11,938 nucleotides of DNA from assembly GCA_964603915.1 (NCBI GenBank), contig CAZRWU010000095.1:1-11938 (forward strand), given 5' to 3'. Origin of the DNA: REEP01 sp964603915. GTDB lineage: Bacteria > Pseudomonadota > Alphaproteobacteria > Rhodospirillales > Defluviicoccaceae. Shown here piece after piece: positions 7,285-11,938 of the stretch. The notes below the pieces were generated by a model. It was given only the letters and a program-made list of their open reading frames with translations. It searched no databases and was not told the DNA's origin. Numbering within the stretch: position 1 is the stretch's first letter; every line of letters begins with the position of its first letter. Made by a program: the position numbers and the translations under genes.

Positions 7285-7425
7285 CTCAATAAAGACTCCT
7301 TTAAAAGGCTGTGGTTGCAGTTGGGGCCGGGATGGCGGGGATTCCTCATTCTCCCCCGCTTGTCCCCGCAATTGTCCCCCGGTCGTCCCTTGCAAGCGCG
7401 CCTGCCGCGACGCGGTGCGTCATCC

Positions 7426-7434
7426 TGTGGATGA
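7426..7434 (-). promoter_or_regulatory. DnaA-box-like site 1
   Basis: The minus strand reads TCATCCACA, an 8/9 match to TTATCCACA. The surrounding 16 bases CCTGTGGATGATTGCG recur with one change at the second site 158 bases to the right, which makes chance less likely than for an isolated match. Confidence 0.6.
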
Positions 7435-7583
7435 TTGCGCGCCGCCGTCCGATAATACGGGAAGAATCAGCGATCGGGTCATCTTTCGCAAAGCGGGGAA
7501 AAACGGCGGCGAGCGACCCGCCGGGGCAACCGTCCCCGGGATTCTCGGCAAGTGCGCCCGCTGGCCCCGCCCGCGCGCAAGCC

Positions 7584-7592
7584 TGTGGATGA
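7584..7592 (-). promoter_or_regulatory. DnaA-box-like site 2
   Basis: Identical TCATCCACA on the minus strand, within the 16-base context CCTGTGGATGACTGCG shared with site 1. It has the same orientation as site 1. Confidence 0.6.
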
Positions 7593-7742
7593 CTGCGGGC
7601 GTTGCCGGCATGTTCGCGCCGGCGGCGCCGCGCCGTGTGTATTTCTCGCAGTTTTCCCCTACTGTTCCACACCGCGGAGGCGATCTCCCGGACCGTCCCG
7701 GGCGCCGCGCCGCGCGCGGCCTTTGCAACTCCCCGGCGACGA

Positions 7743-7763
7743 TGTGGACAGGACGGTGCATAA
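7743..7763 (-). promoter_or_regulatory. Pair of weaker DnaA-box-like sites
   Basis: The minus strand reads CTGTCCACA (7743-7751) and TTATGCACC (7755-7763), each 7/9 to the consensus, separated by three bases. Such close pairs are common in origins, but each match alone is weak. Confidence 0.4.
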
Positions 7764-7997
7764 CTTCCGGGCGGGCGTCGCCGTGGGCCGGCGCCGTGGC
7801 CAGCCCGGGAATCCGTTGCGCGCCTGGCATCCGGCCGCGTAGCGGCGCTTCGCTCGGGCAAGAGCGGTTCCACAATTTTTGATTGATGAAACCAATATTA
7901 TCGTAACAAAACGAGAACTATGCCACATTCTTGCCTTAGTTGATGTTTCCTGATATAAGCATTGTCGGTCATGTTCATGACGGGGGTCTGCTTTTCG

Positions 7998-8003
7998 TAT
8001 AAT
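7998..8003 (+). promoter_or_regulatory. Perfect -10 hexamer, possible promoter toward the YD-repeat genes
   Basis: TATAAT stands alone in AT-rich DNA facing the YD-repeat genes. At 18 bases upstream there is only TTCATG (3/6 to the -35 consensus), so promoter strength is doubtful. Transcription from here would give an untranslated leader near 290 bases that includes the hairpins described below. Confidence 0.3.
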
Positions 8004-8009
8004 AATAGT

Positions 8010-8047
8010 GAATTTCATAAGAAAAACCTGAATCTTTCATGAAATTC
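8010..8047. repeat. 9-base inverted repeat, 20-base spacer
   Basis: GAATTTCAT (8010-8018) is the exact reverse complement of ATGAAATTC (8039-8047). The right arm also lies in a local palindrome TTTCATGAAA (8035-8044). It could be an operator for a dimeric regulator or an RNA stem just after the putative -10 element. Confidence 0.45.
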
Positions 8048-8135
8048 TTGTCTCTCCTGCTTGCATGGATTGAGAAAAGAAACCGGGAATAGAATGTTCC
8101 CACCAAAAAATTTTCAGATTAGCAAGATCAATTCG

Positions 8136-8177
8136 AAAAAAATTCCCTCTTTCCGCTTGAGAGAGAGCGGAAAGAGG
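8136..8177 (-). terminator. Strong intrinsic terminator for leftward transcription
   Basis: CCTCTTTCCGCT (8146-8157) and AGCGGAAAGAGG (8166-8177) form a perfect 12-base-pair stem with an 8-base loop. On the minus strand the stem is followed by GAA and seven T residues (8136-8142), the layout of a Rho-independent terminator. On the plus strand no T tract follows. No leftward gene ends nearby; the nearest one to the right is the HIT gene, 2.6 kb away beyond the oppositely oriented YD-repeat genes. Confidence 0.8.
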
Positions 8178-8241
8178 ACGCGGGTTCGGACAAGGCCGCC
8201 CGGGTTCCACCTTTTCTCGCCCGCGCTCAATGGGATCTTCC

Positions 8242-8286
8242 GGAGACAATGAACGCAACAAGGTAAACCGTTTCAAGCGGGTTTTT
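8242..8286 (+). promoter_or_regulatory. Possible leader peptide and small hairpin before the first YD-repeat gene
   Basis: GGAG (8242-8245) and ATG (8249-8251) begin a five-codon frame MNATR ending at TAA (8264-8266). The next bases AAACC pair with GGTTT around a loop, followed by further T residues. This resembles a weak attenuator placed 17 bases before the next start codon. The three-base spacing of GGAG to ATG and the short stem make it doubtful. Confidence 0.25.
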
Positions 8287-8302
8287 ATCGGAGAGCGGGG
8301 CC

Positions 8303-9541
8303 ATGTCGAGAAGCAAAGCCGGTTCTTTTGTCGAAACCTGGGAGCTTCGCCTGCCAGGTCAACAAGAACTTCTTTCGCGTGAGCTTCTTTATACGTCGTA
8401 CAACAAGAAAGGCGATCTGGTTCATTCCATTCACCAGTGGGATGAAGACGGGAATATCGTCCCGGAGTCACAATTTTCCCGTCAAATAGACTACGATCAT
8501 CGAGGAAATCCCGTAAAAGAAGAATCCGGATATGATTTCCACGCAGGCGGCGCCGGAAGCACAATAAAAATAACATACGAGTATGGTAAAAAAGGGGATC
8601 TTCTCGTCAAGAACTACGTCGCGGATCTTTACGATGTCGGCGAATTTAACTACGGCTATACGGAAAGTTATGCCTACGACAAGAAAAACAGGATCGTAAC
8701 TAAGGTTTTCGAAGAAGATAGGGGCTTTGACGGCGTTGTCGACGAGACGTCAAGCTCTCAGTATTCATACAATCGTAAAGGCAAATTGATTAAGGAGATC
8801 AAAAACTCGCCGGACTACGATGCCGATGGCGCTCCCGATTATAGATACGTTACTGACTACACGTACGATTATAAGGGAAACCTGACGAATTCCTACCAAA
8901 GTTTCTATGTTTATGGAACGTTGGATTACGGCTACATTTCCGAGAGCTGGGTATACGACAGGGTCGGCCGCCTGATCCATCGCGAATACGACGATACCAT
9001 CAGCATGGACTTCGTTCTGACCTGGGATTACGCCTACGACAAGAAAGGAAGGTTGATCAGCGAAATTCATCATGACGAGTTCGACCACGGTCCGGACGGC
9101 CGCCTGGTGACCAAGTACTTTTACGACCAGAAGGGCAATCTGGTCCGCGAGGATGCCGGGATCCTCTCCGTCTCGGATTGGAAGGAAAGCGATCTCCGGC
9201 CGTCGGTATCGTACGCCTACGACGAGAAAGGCAACCTGATAGAGAAAGAGGTTCTGGCGAGTTACCGGGATCTTCCGGAGAAACCGGCGCTTTATCAGTG
9301 GACCCATGACGCGAAAGGCCGCGTCGTTTCCGAGCTGGTCTCGACGGACATCGATGGCGTTCCCGGTTACGATGCCGAGGACCTGAAGCTTTTCGCGTAC
9401 GACCGCAAAGGCGACCTGATCCGCGAGCTTCACGATCACGGCAACGACGGGACCTACGAATGGGCGTATTCGAAAGTTCCCGTCCATGATTTCCCTTCCG
9501 CTGCCCTGGATGAGCTCTGGGATCTTTCTCTTCTCGTGTGA
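8303..9541 (+). CDS. Standalone YD-repeat protein A (12 repeats), function unknown
   Basis: 412 residues, almost entirely YD (Rhs-type) repeats. Twelve copies of a core like YAYDKKGNLIxE have their key aromatic at residues 33, 64, 94, 125, 156, 188, 218, 245, 274, 306, 334 (His here) and 366, a period of about 30-31. Between repeats are acidic loops fitting D-x3-D-G-x2-D/E at 139-147, 171-179 and 378-386; the second is a perfect EF-hand-type DxDxDGxxD, so calcium binding is plausible. There is no signal peptide, membrane segment, Rhs core DPxG motif or C-terminal toxin, and it is far shorter than Rhs toxins (usually over 1,000 residues). The tail ends DLSLLV, which resembles type I secretion signals. 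GGAG at 8290-8293 supports the ATG. Base composition is mixed: about half GC at the 5' end, near host level at the 3' end. It is paralogous to the next gene. Confidence 0.85.
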   Translation: MSRSKAGSFVETWELRLPGQQELLSRELLYTSYNKKGDLVHSIHQWDEDGNIVPESQFSRQIDYDHRGNPVKEESGYDFHAGGAGSTIKITYEYGKKGDLLVKNYVADLYDVGEFNYGYTESYAYDKKNRIVTKVFEEDRGFDGVVDETSSSQYSYNRKGKLIKEIKNSPDYDADGAPDYRYVTDYTYDYKGNLTNSYQSFYVYGTLDYGYISESWVYDRVGRLIHREYDDTISMDFVLTWDYAYDKKGRLISEIHHDEFDHGPDGRLVTKYFYDQKGNLVREDAGILSVSDWKESDLRPSVSYAYDEKGNLIEKEVLASYRDLPEKPALYQWTHDAKGRVVSELVSTDIDGVPGYDAEDLKLFAYDRKGDLIRELHDHGNDGTYEWAYSKVPVHDFPSAALDELWDLSLLV

Positions 9542-9543
9542 CG

Positions 9544-9570
9544 GGAGGCCGGGAGACGGCGTGGGCCTCC
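9544..9570 (+). other. Hairpin between the two YD-repeat genes
   Basis: GGAGGCC (9544-9550) pairs with GGCCTCC (9564-9570) across a 13-base loop, two bases after the stop of protein A. No T tract follows, so it is a stem-loop rather than a proven terminator. A similar GGTCTCCGCGC occurs shortly after the second gene, hinting that the duplicated unit included the 3' flank. Confidence 0.45.
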
Positions 9571-9621
9571 GCGCGCTGGATAACTGCCGCTTAAACCGCC
9601 GATATGCAAGGAAAACAAGAG

Positions 9622-10767
9622 ATGTCCAAAAACAAGAATAAATCGTATGTCGAGATCGTCAAGGAAGACCTCGATCGAAACGGCGGGTTCGAGACATTTC
9701 GAGCCGACACTCATATCTATGACTCAACGGGACATCTTTTTAGACAAGAGTCTAAACCCTCATTCCCATTTGAGGAAAATGAATATTACCATATCGAATT
9801 ATTTAATTACAATAATATGGGCAATCTTGTTAAATCGGTAATGCAATATGGCCATGAAAATTATGGCTCTATAAATCAGATTATTGCTACTGAGTATACT
9901 TATAACCAGAAAGGTGAACTCTCGTCTTATATTTCTAAGCGTGATGATTATAATGATGGAATTATAGATTATATAGACAAACTTGAATTCTTCTATGATA
10001 AAAATGGTAATAAAATTGCTCAGATTTTCTACGATTCCTTCGATGAACTCGCTTCAATAAACCACAAATTTGTGACGACATTCTCCTATGACAAAAAAGG
10101 AAAATTGATTCAGGAAGTTAATAGCGGTCCCTATCCCACTGAAGACGAATTTCCCTATTATAAAACCGTGACGGATTACAACTATGATAGCAAGGGTAAT
10201 TTAGTCAGCGTATTCACAAGTCGCTATTTCGAGGGTGTGCTTGATCCGCAAAATTATTATTCCTATCAAGCAAAATATGACAATAAAGGAAACTTGTTAT
10301 ATCAGTCTTGGGATGACGGAATAGACCGTAATTCCGCAGGGACAATAGATTACGAATACGATCATAAGGGCCGTCTCATATCGAAACAACATTTCGATGA
10401 TATCGTTAACTTTCTTGACGTTTTTGAGTATGCCTACGACAAGAAGGGCAATCTGGTTGAAGAAAAACTCAAATTTTACGTGAATGTTGAACCAAAAGAA
10501 AACTACGCTGGCGAGCTTTCCAGCCAGAGCTTGACAGTATACGAGTATAGCAATAGAAAAAAAACGATCTCGAAATTGCAAAGCATCGACAATGATGCCG
10601 ATGGCAACTACGATACCGACAACCTCTATACCTATAAATACAACAAGCTCGGCGATTTAATCAAAGAAGTCCGTGATTACGGCAACGACGGCATTGTCGA
10701 TTACGAATACGTTAAGTCGCCTGTCGATCCCGATTTCCAGCTCCTGGAGTCTCCCCTCCTGGCATAG
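9622..10767 (+). CDS. Standalone YD-repeat protein B (11 repeats), function unknown
   Basis: 381 residues from the chosen ATG. Eleven YD repeats have their aromatic at 33, 63, 94, 125, 156, 188, 219, 246, 272, 309 and 340, nearly the same register as protein A with one repeat fewer. Acidic D-x3-D-G-x2-D loops are at 108-116, 323-331 (a perfect DxDxDGxxD) and 352-360. No signal peptide, membrane segment, Rhs core or toxin domain is visible. The tail KSPVDPDFQLLESPLLA resembles that of protein A. An ATG at 9604 in the same frame lacks a ribosome site; the ATG at 9622 has AAGGA nine bases upstream and gives MSKNK, aligning with MSRSK of protein A. The gene is strikingly AT-rich (15 G+C of 60 at 9781-9840) with codons such as ATA and TTA that the neighbours avoid, so recent transfer is likely. 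It converges with the HIT gene. Confidence 0.85.
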   Translation: MSKNKNKSYVEIVKEDLDRNGGFETFRADTHIYDSTGHLFRQESKPSFPFEENEYYHIELFNYNNMGNLVKSVMQYGHENYGSINQIIATEYTYNQKGELSSYISKRDDYNDGIIDYIDKLEFFYDKNGNKIAQIFYDSFDELASINHKFVTTFSYDKKGKLIQEVNSGPYPTEDEFPYYKTVTDYNYDSKGNLVSVFTSRYFEGVLDPQNYYSYQAKYDNKGNLLYQSWDDGIDRNSAGTIDYEYDHKGRLISKQHFDDIVNFLDVFEYAYDKKGNLVEEKLKFYVNVEPKENYAGELSSQSLTVYEYSNRKKTISKLQSIDNDADGNYDTDNLYTYKYNKLGDLIKEVRDYGNDGIVDYEYVKSPVDPDFQLLESPLLA

Positions 10768-10804
10768 GACCTCGCGGGCGGAAATTGGTCTCCGCGCCGC
10801 CGCT

Positions 10805-11170
10805 TCAGGCGGGGCGCCTGAGCATCGGCCCCAAGGGCCGGCCGGCGAAGATGTGGACGTGGAAGTGCATGACTTCCTGATGGCCGTCGCCGCCGGTGTT
10901 GGCGATCAGCCGGTAGCCGCTCCGGTCCAGCCCGAGCTGGCGGGCGACCGCGCCGACCGCGCGGAAGAAGCCGGCGACCGTGTCGGCCGGCGCCTCGGCG
11001 GTGAAGTCGTCCATCGACACGTAGGGGCCCTTCGGGATGACGAGGACATGGACCGGCGCCTGCGGCCGGATGTCGTTGAAGGCGAGCGCGTAGTCGTCCT
11101 CGTAAACCTTGTCGCACGGCGTCTCGCCGCGCAGGATCCTCGCGAAGATATTGCTGTCGTCGTAGGCCAT
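10805..11170 (-). CDS. hinT: HIT-family (histidine triad) nucleotide-binding hydrolase, HinT-like
   Basis: Small cytosolic purine nucleoside phosphoramidase-type protein of 121 residues. It contains DSNIFARILRGETPCDKVYEDD at the N-terminus, the AFNDIRPQAPVHVLVIPK strand and the active-site triad HFHVHIF near the C-terminus, all standard for the HinT/PKCI branch. The ATG at 11168-11170 is preceded by GGAGGAGG with correct spacing, which excludes the longer same-frame extension upstream that would overlap hisE and hisF. It follows hisE by 44 bases on the same strand and is probably co-transcribed. The physiological substrate of this branch is not well defined. Its 3' end faces the YD-repeat pair with a 37-base gap, where only a short GC-rich imperfect hairpin is visible. 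Confidence 0.95.
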   Translation of the reverse strand: MAYDDSNIFARILRGETPCDKVYEDDYALAFNDIRPQAPVHVLVIPKGPYVSMDDFTAEAPADTVAGFFRAVGAVARQLGLDRSGYRLIANTGGDGHQEVMHFHVHIFAGRPLGPMLRRPA

Positions 11171-11214
11171 GCCCCCTCCTCCGTGTCGCCGTCCGCTTGC
11201 CCCGCCGCCGGCCG

Positions 11215-11556
11215 CTACGGCTTGCCCCGCGCCGCCTTCTCGGCAAGTCCGGAAACGCCCTCGCGGCGCGCCAGTTCCCGCCACACGTCCTCGGGCGCGA
11301 CGCCGGCGTCCGCCCACAGCACGAGAAGATGATAGAGCAGATCGGCGCTCTCCTTGGTCAGTTGCTCCGCTCCGCCGTCGAGGGCGGCGACGACCGTCTC
11401 GATCGCTTCCTCGCCGGTCTTGCGCGCGATCGTGGCGCGGCCTTGCGCGAACAGGCGCGCCGTGTACGATTGCTCGGGATCGCCGCCGCGCCGGCCGCGG
11501 ATGAGATCGAACAGGCGTTCGACGATCCGCGCGTCGACGGGATGCGGCGGCGTCAC
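11215..11556 (-). CDS. hisE: Phosphoribosyl-ATP pyrophosphatase
   Basis: Second step of histidine biosynthesis: hydrolyses phosphoribosyl-ATP to phosphoribosyl-AMP and pyrophosphate. The 113-residue protein is an all-alpha MazG-like NTP pyrophosphatase with the metal-binding motif KTGEEAIETVVAA (46-58) and KESADLLYHLLVL (68-80), whose acidic residues bind magnesium. It is a free-standing HisE, not fused to HisI, as is usual in alphaproteobacteria. The start is GTG at 11554-11556, overlapping the hisF stop in a GTGA junction, so translation is probably coupled to hisF. Confidence 0.97.
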   Translation of the reverse strand: MTPPHPVDARIVERLFDLIRGRRGGDPEQSYTARLFAQGRATIARKTGEEAIETVVAALDGGAEQLTKESADLLYHLLVLWADAGVAPEDVWRELARREGVSGLAEKAARGKP

Positions 11557-11938
11557 GGCGCCGACCCCGCGGCGCCGAGGCGGCCGTCGTCGAGACGCAT
11601 CGGCACCCCCGCCGCCTGCATGTAGGCCTTGGCCTCGGCGATGGTGAACACGCCGAAATGGAAGATCGACGCCGCCAGCACGGCGGTGGCGTGACCGGCG
11701 ACGATGCCCTCGACGAGATCATCGAGGATGCCGACGCCGCCGGAGGCGATCACCGGAACCGTGGTCGCATCGGCGATCGCCCGCGTCAGCGGGATGTCGA
11801 AGCCGGCTTGGGTGCCGTCGCGGTCCATCGAGGTCACCAGCAGCTCGCCGGCGCCGAGATCGGTCATCCGCCGCGCCCAGTCAACCGCGTCGATGCCGGT
11901 CGGCGTCCGCCCGCCGTGCGTGAAGATCTCGAAGCGGC
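11553..11938 (-). CDS. hisF: Imidazole glycerol phosphate synthase cyclase subunit HisF (5' half outside window)
   Basis: Cyclase subunit of the HisF-HisH synthase that uses ammonia from HisH to make imidazole glycerol phosphate and AICAR. Only the C-terminal half, about 128 of some 255 residues, is present. The frame runs open to the window edge (codons from 11936), beginning FEIFTHGGRTPTGIDAV, a strongly conserved HisF segment. LLVTSMDRDGTQAGFD carries the conserved phosphate-binding/catalytic aspartate region, and VPVIASGGVG is the second phosphate-binding loop of the beta/alpha barrel. The ATG at 11865-11867 is internal. The TGA stop overlaps the hisE start by four bases. In alphaproteobacteria hisF commonly follows hisB, hisH and hisA, which would be expected just beyond the right edge. 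Confidence 0.97.
   Translation of the reverse strand, partial: RFEIFTHGGRTPTGIDAVDWARRMTDLGAGELLVTSMDRDGTQAGFDIPLTRAIADATTVPVIASGGVGILDDLVEGIVAGHATAVLAASIFHFGVFTIAEAKAYMQAAGVPMRLDDGRLGAAGSAP

Larger units (their letters stand above)
7238..7960. other. oriC: Probable chromosomal replication origin region (oriC)
   Basis: Gene-free DNA directly upstream of hemE. The left 640 bases are GC-rich and contain a set of sequences close to the DnaA box TTATCCACA. Two are identical 8/9 matches on the minus strand (7426-7434 and 7584-7592). Four weaker ones lie at 7663-7671, 7743-7751, 7755-7763 and 7866-7874. From 7875 the sequence switches sharply to AT-rich (around 7875-7960), which would suit an unwinding element next to the last box. 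In Caulobacter crescentus and Rickettsia prowazekii the origin lies beside hemE, so position and content agree. No clear CtrA sites (TTAA-N7-TTAA) were seen, and no good ORF is present. The alternative is that the AT-rich part is simply the edge of the foreign YD-repeat island. Confidence 0.6.
7875..8302. other. AT-rich gene-free stretch before the YD-repeat genes
   Basis: At about base 7875 the composition falls from GC-rich to AT-rich and stays low into the first YD-repeat gene. The stretch holds a TATAAT, a 9-base inverted repeat (8010-8018 with 8039-8047), an intrinsic terminator on the minus strand (8146-8177) and a small hairpin just before the next gene. Short open frames here, including one from a TTG at 8061, are unconvincing. 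It may combine the origin's unwinding element with the 5' flank of an acquired island; no direct repeat or integrase marks a boundary. Confidence 0.5.

Noticed and set aside
7346..7875. Minus-strand frames of 151 and 175 codons in the GC-rich gap
   Set aside because: They overlap the DnaA-box cluster, are Arg/Ala/Gly-rich without domains, and compete with each other in different frames.
6011..7882. 623-codon open frame on the plus strand
   Set aside because: Antisense to hemE and running across the origin-like region; no motif and Arg/Ala-rich throughout.
8061..8252. 63-codon plus-strand frame from a TTG in the AT-rich gap
   Set aside because: TTG start without a good ribosome site, and part of it is encoded by the terminator hairpin.
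7238..8302. CRISPR array or tRNA gene in the long gap
   Set aside because: No regularly spaced direct repeats and no cloverleaf-like sequence or CCA-ended stem were found.
8037..8576. 179-codon minus-strand frame at the start of the YD gene
   Set aside because: It runs through the intrinsic terminator and antisense to the first YD gene; no motif or convincing ribosome site.
9575..9583. DnaA-box-like TTATCCAGC between the YD genes
   Set aside because: A single 7/9 match outside the cluster, in a short intergenic gap, is expected by chance.
8303..10767. Rhs toxin-immunity locus
   Set aside because: Only YD repeats are present; the Rhs core DPxG region, a variable C-terminal toxin and a small immunity gene are all missing, so this label is not supported.
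10805..11722. 305-codon frame suggesting a long N-terminal extension of the HIT protein
   Set aside because: The extension overlaps hisE and hisF in another frame and is Arg/Ser-rich, while the HIT start at 11170 has a strong ribosome site.

Overview
This is a GC-rich chromosomal segment, most likely from an alphaproteobacterium. The evidence is the protein sequences, the block rho, hemJ, hemH, hemE lying beside a probable replication origin, and the nearby hisF-hisE-HIT gene run. No mobile element, CRISPR array, tRNA or rRNA gene was recognised.

Layout. Bases 1-2101 (+ strand) carry the 3' part of a zinc alcohol dehydrogenase of the YahK/cinnamyl-alcohol type and a complete NADPH:quinone oxidoreductase. 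Bases 2151-7237 (- strand) carry, in transcription order from right to left, hemE, hemH, hemJ, rho and a zinc-ribbon methyltransferase. The first three are late heme-synthesis genes; hemH and hemJ are 10 bases apart. rho has its own promoter-like sequence and a long C-rich leader. Bases 7238-8302 contain no convincing gene. The left part is GC-rich and holds a cluster of DnaA-box-like sequences, two of them identical. The right part turns abruptly AT-rich and holds several inverted repeats, including a strong intrinsic terminator pointing left. This is the expected place for oriC, because in Caulobacter and Rickettsia the origin lies beside hemE.

Bases 8303-10767 (+ strand) carry two collinear paralogous proteins made almost entirely of about 31-residue YD repeats. 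They have no Rhs core or toxin, carry EF-hand-like D-x3-D-G-x2-D/E loops, and end in similar short hydrophobic tails. The second gene is far more AT-rich than everything around it. This pair is the accessory, probably acquired, part of the window and the best candidate for something undescribed. Bases 10805-11938 (- strand) return to host composition, with the C-terminal half of hisF, then hisE overlapping it by four bases, then a HIT-family nucleotide hydrolase gene. The YD pair converges on the HIT gene.

Short tandem duplications (periods 8, 14, 14 and 15 bases) sit at four of the gene ends in the left half. All coordinates, motifs and spacings were read by eye. Family assignments rest on recognised motifs, not on database searches.
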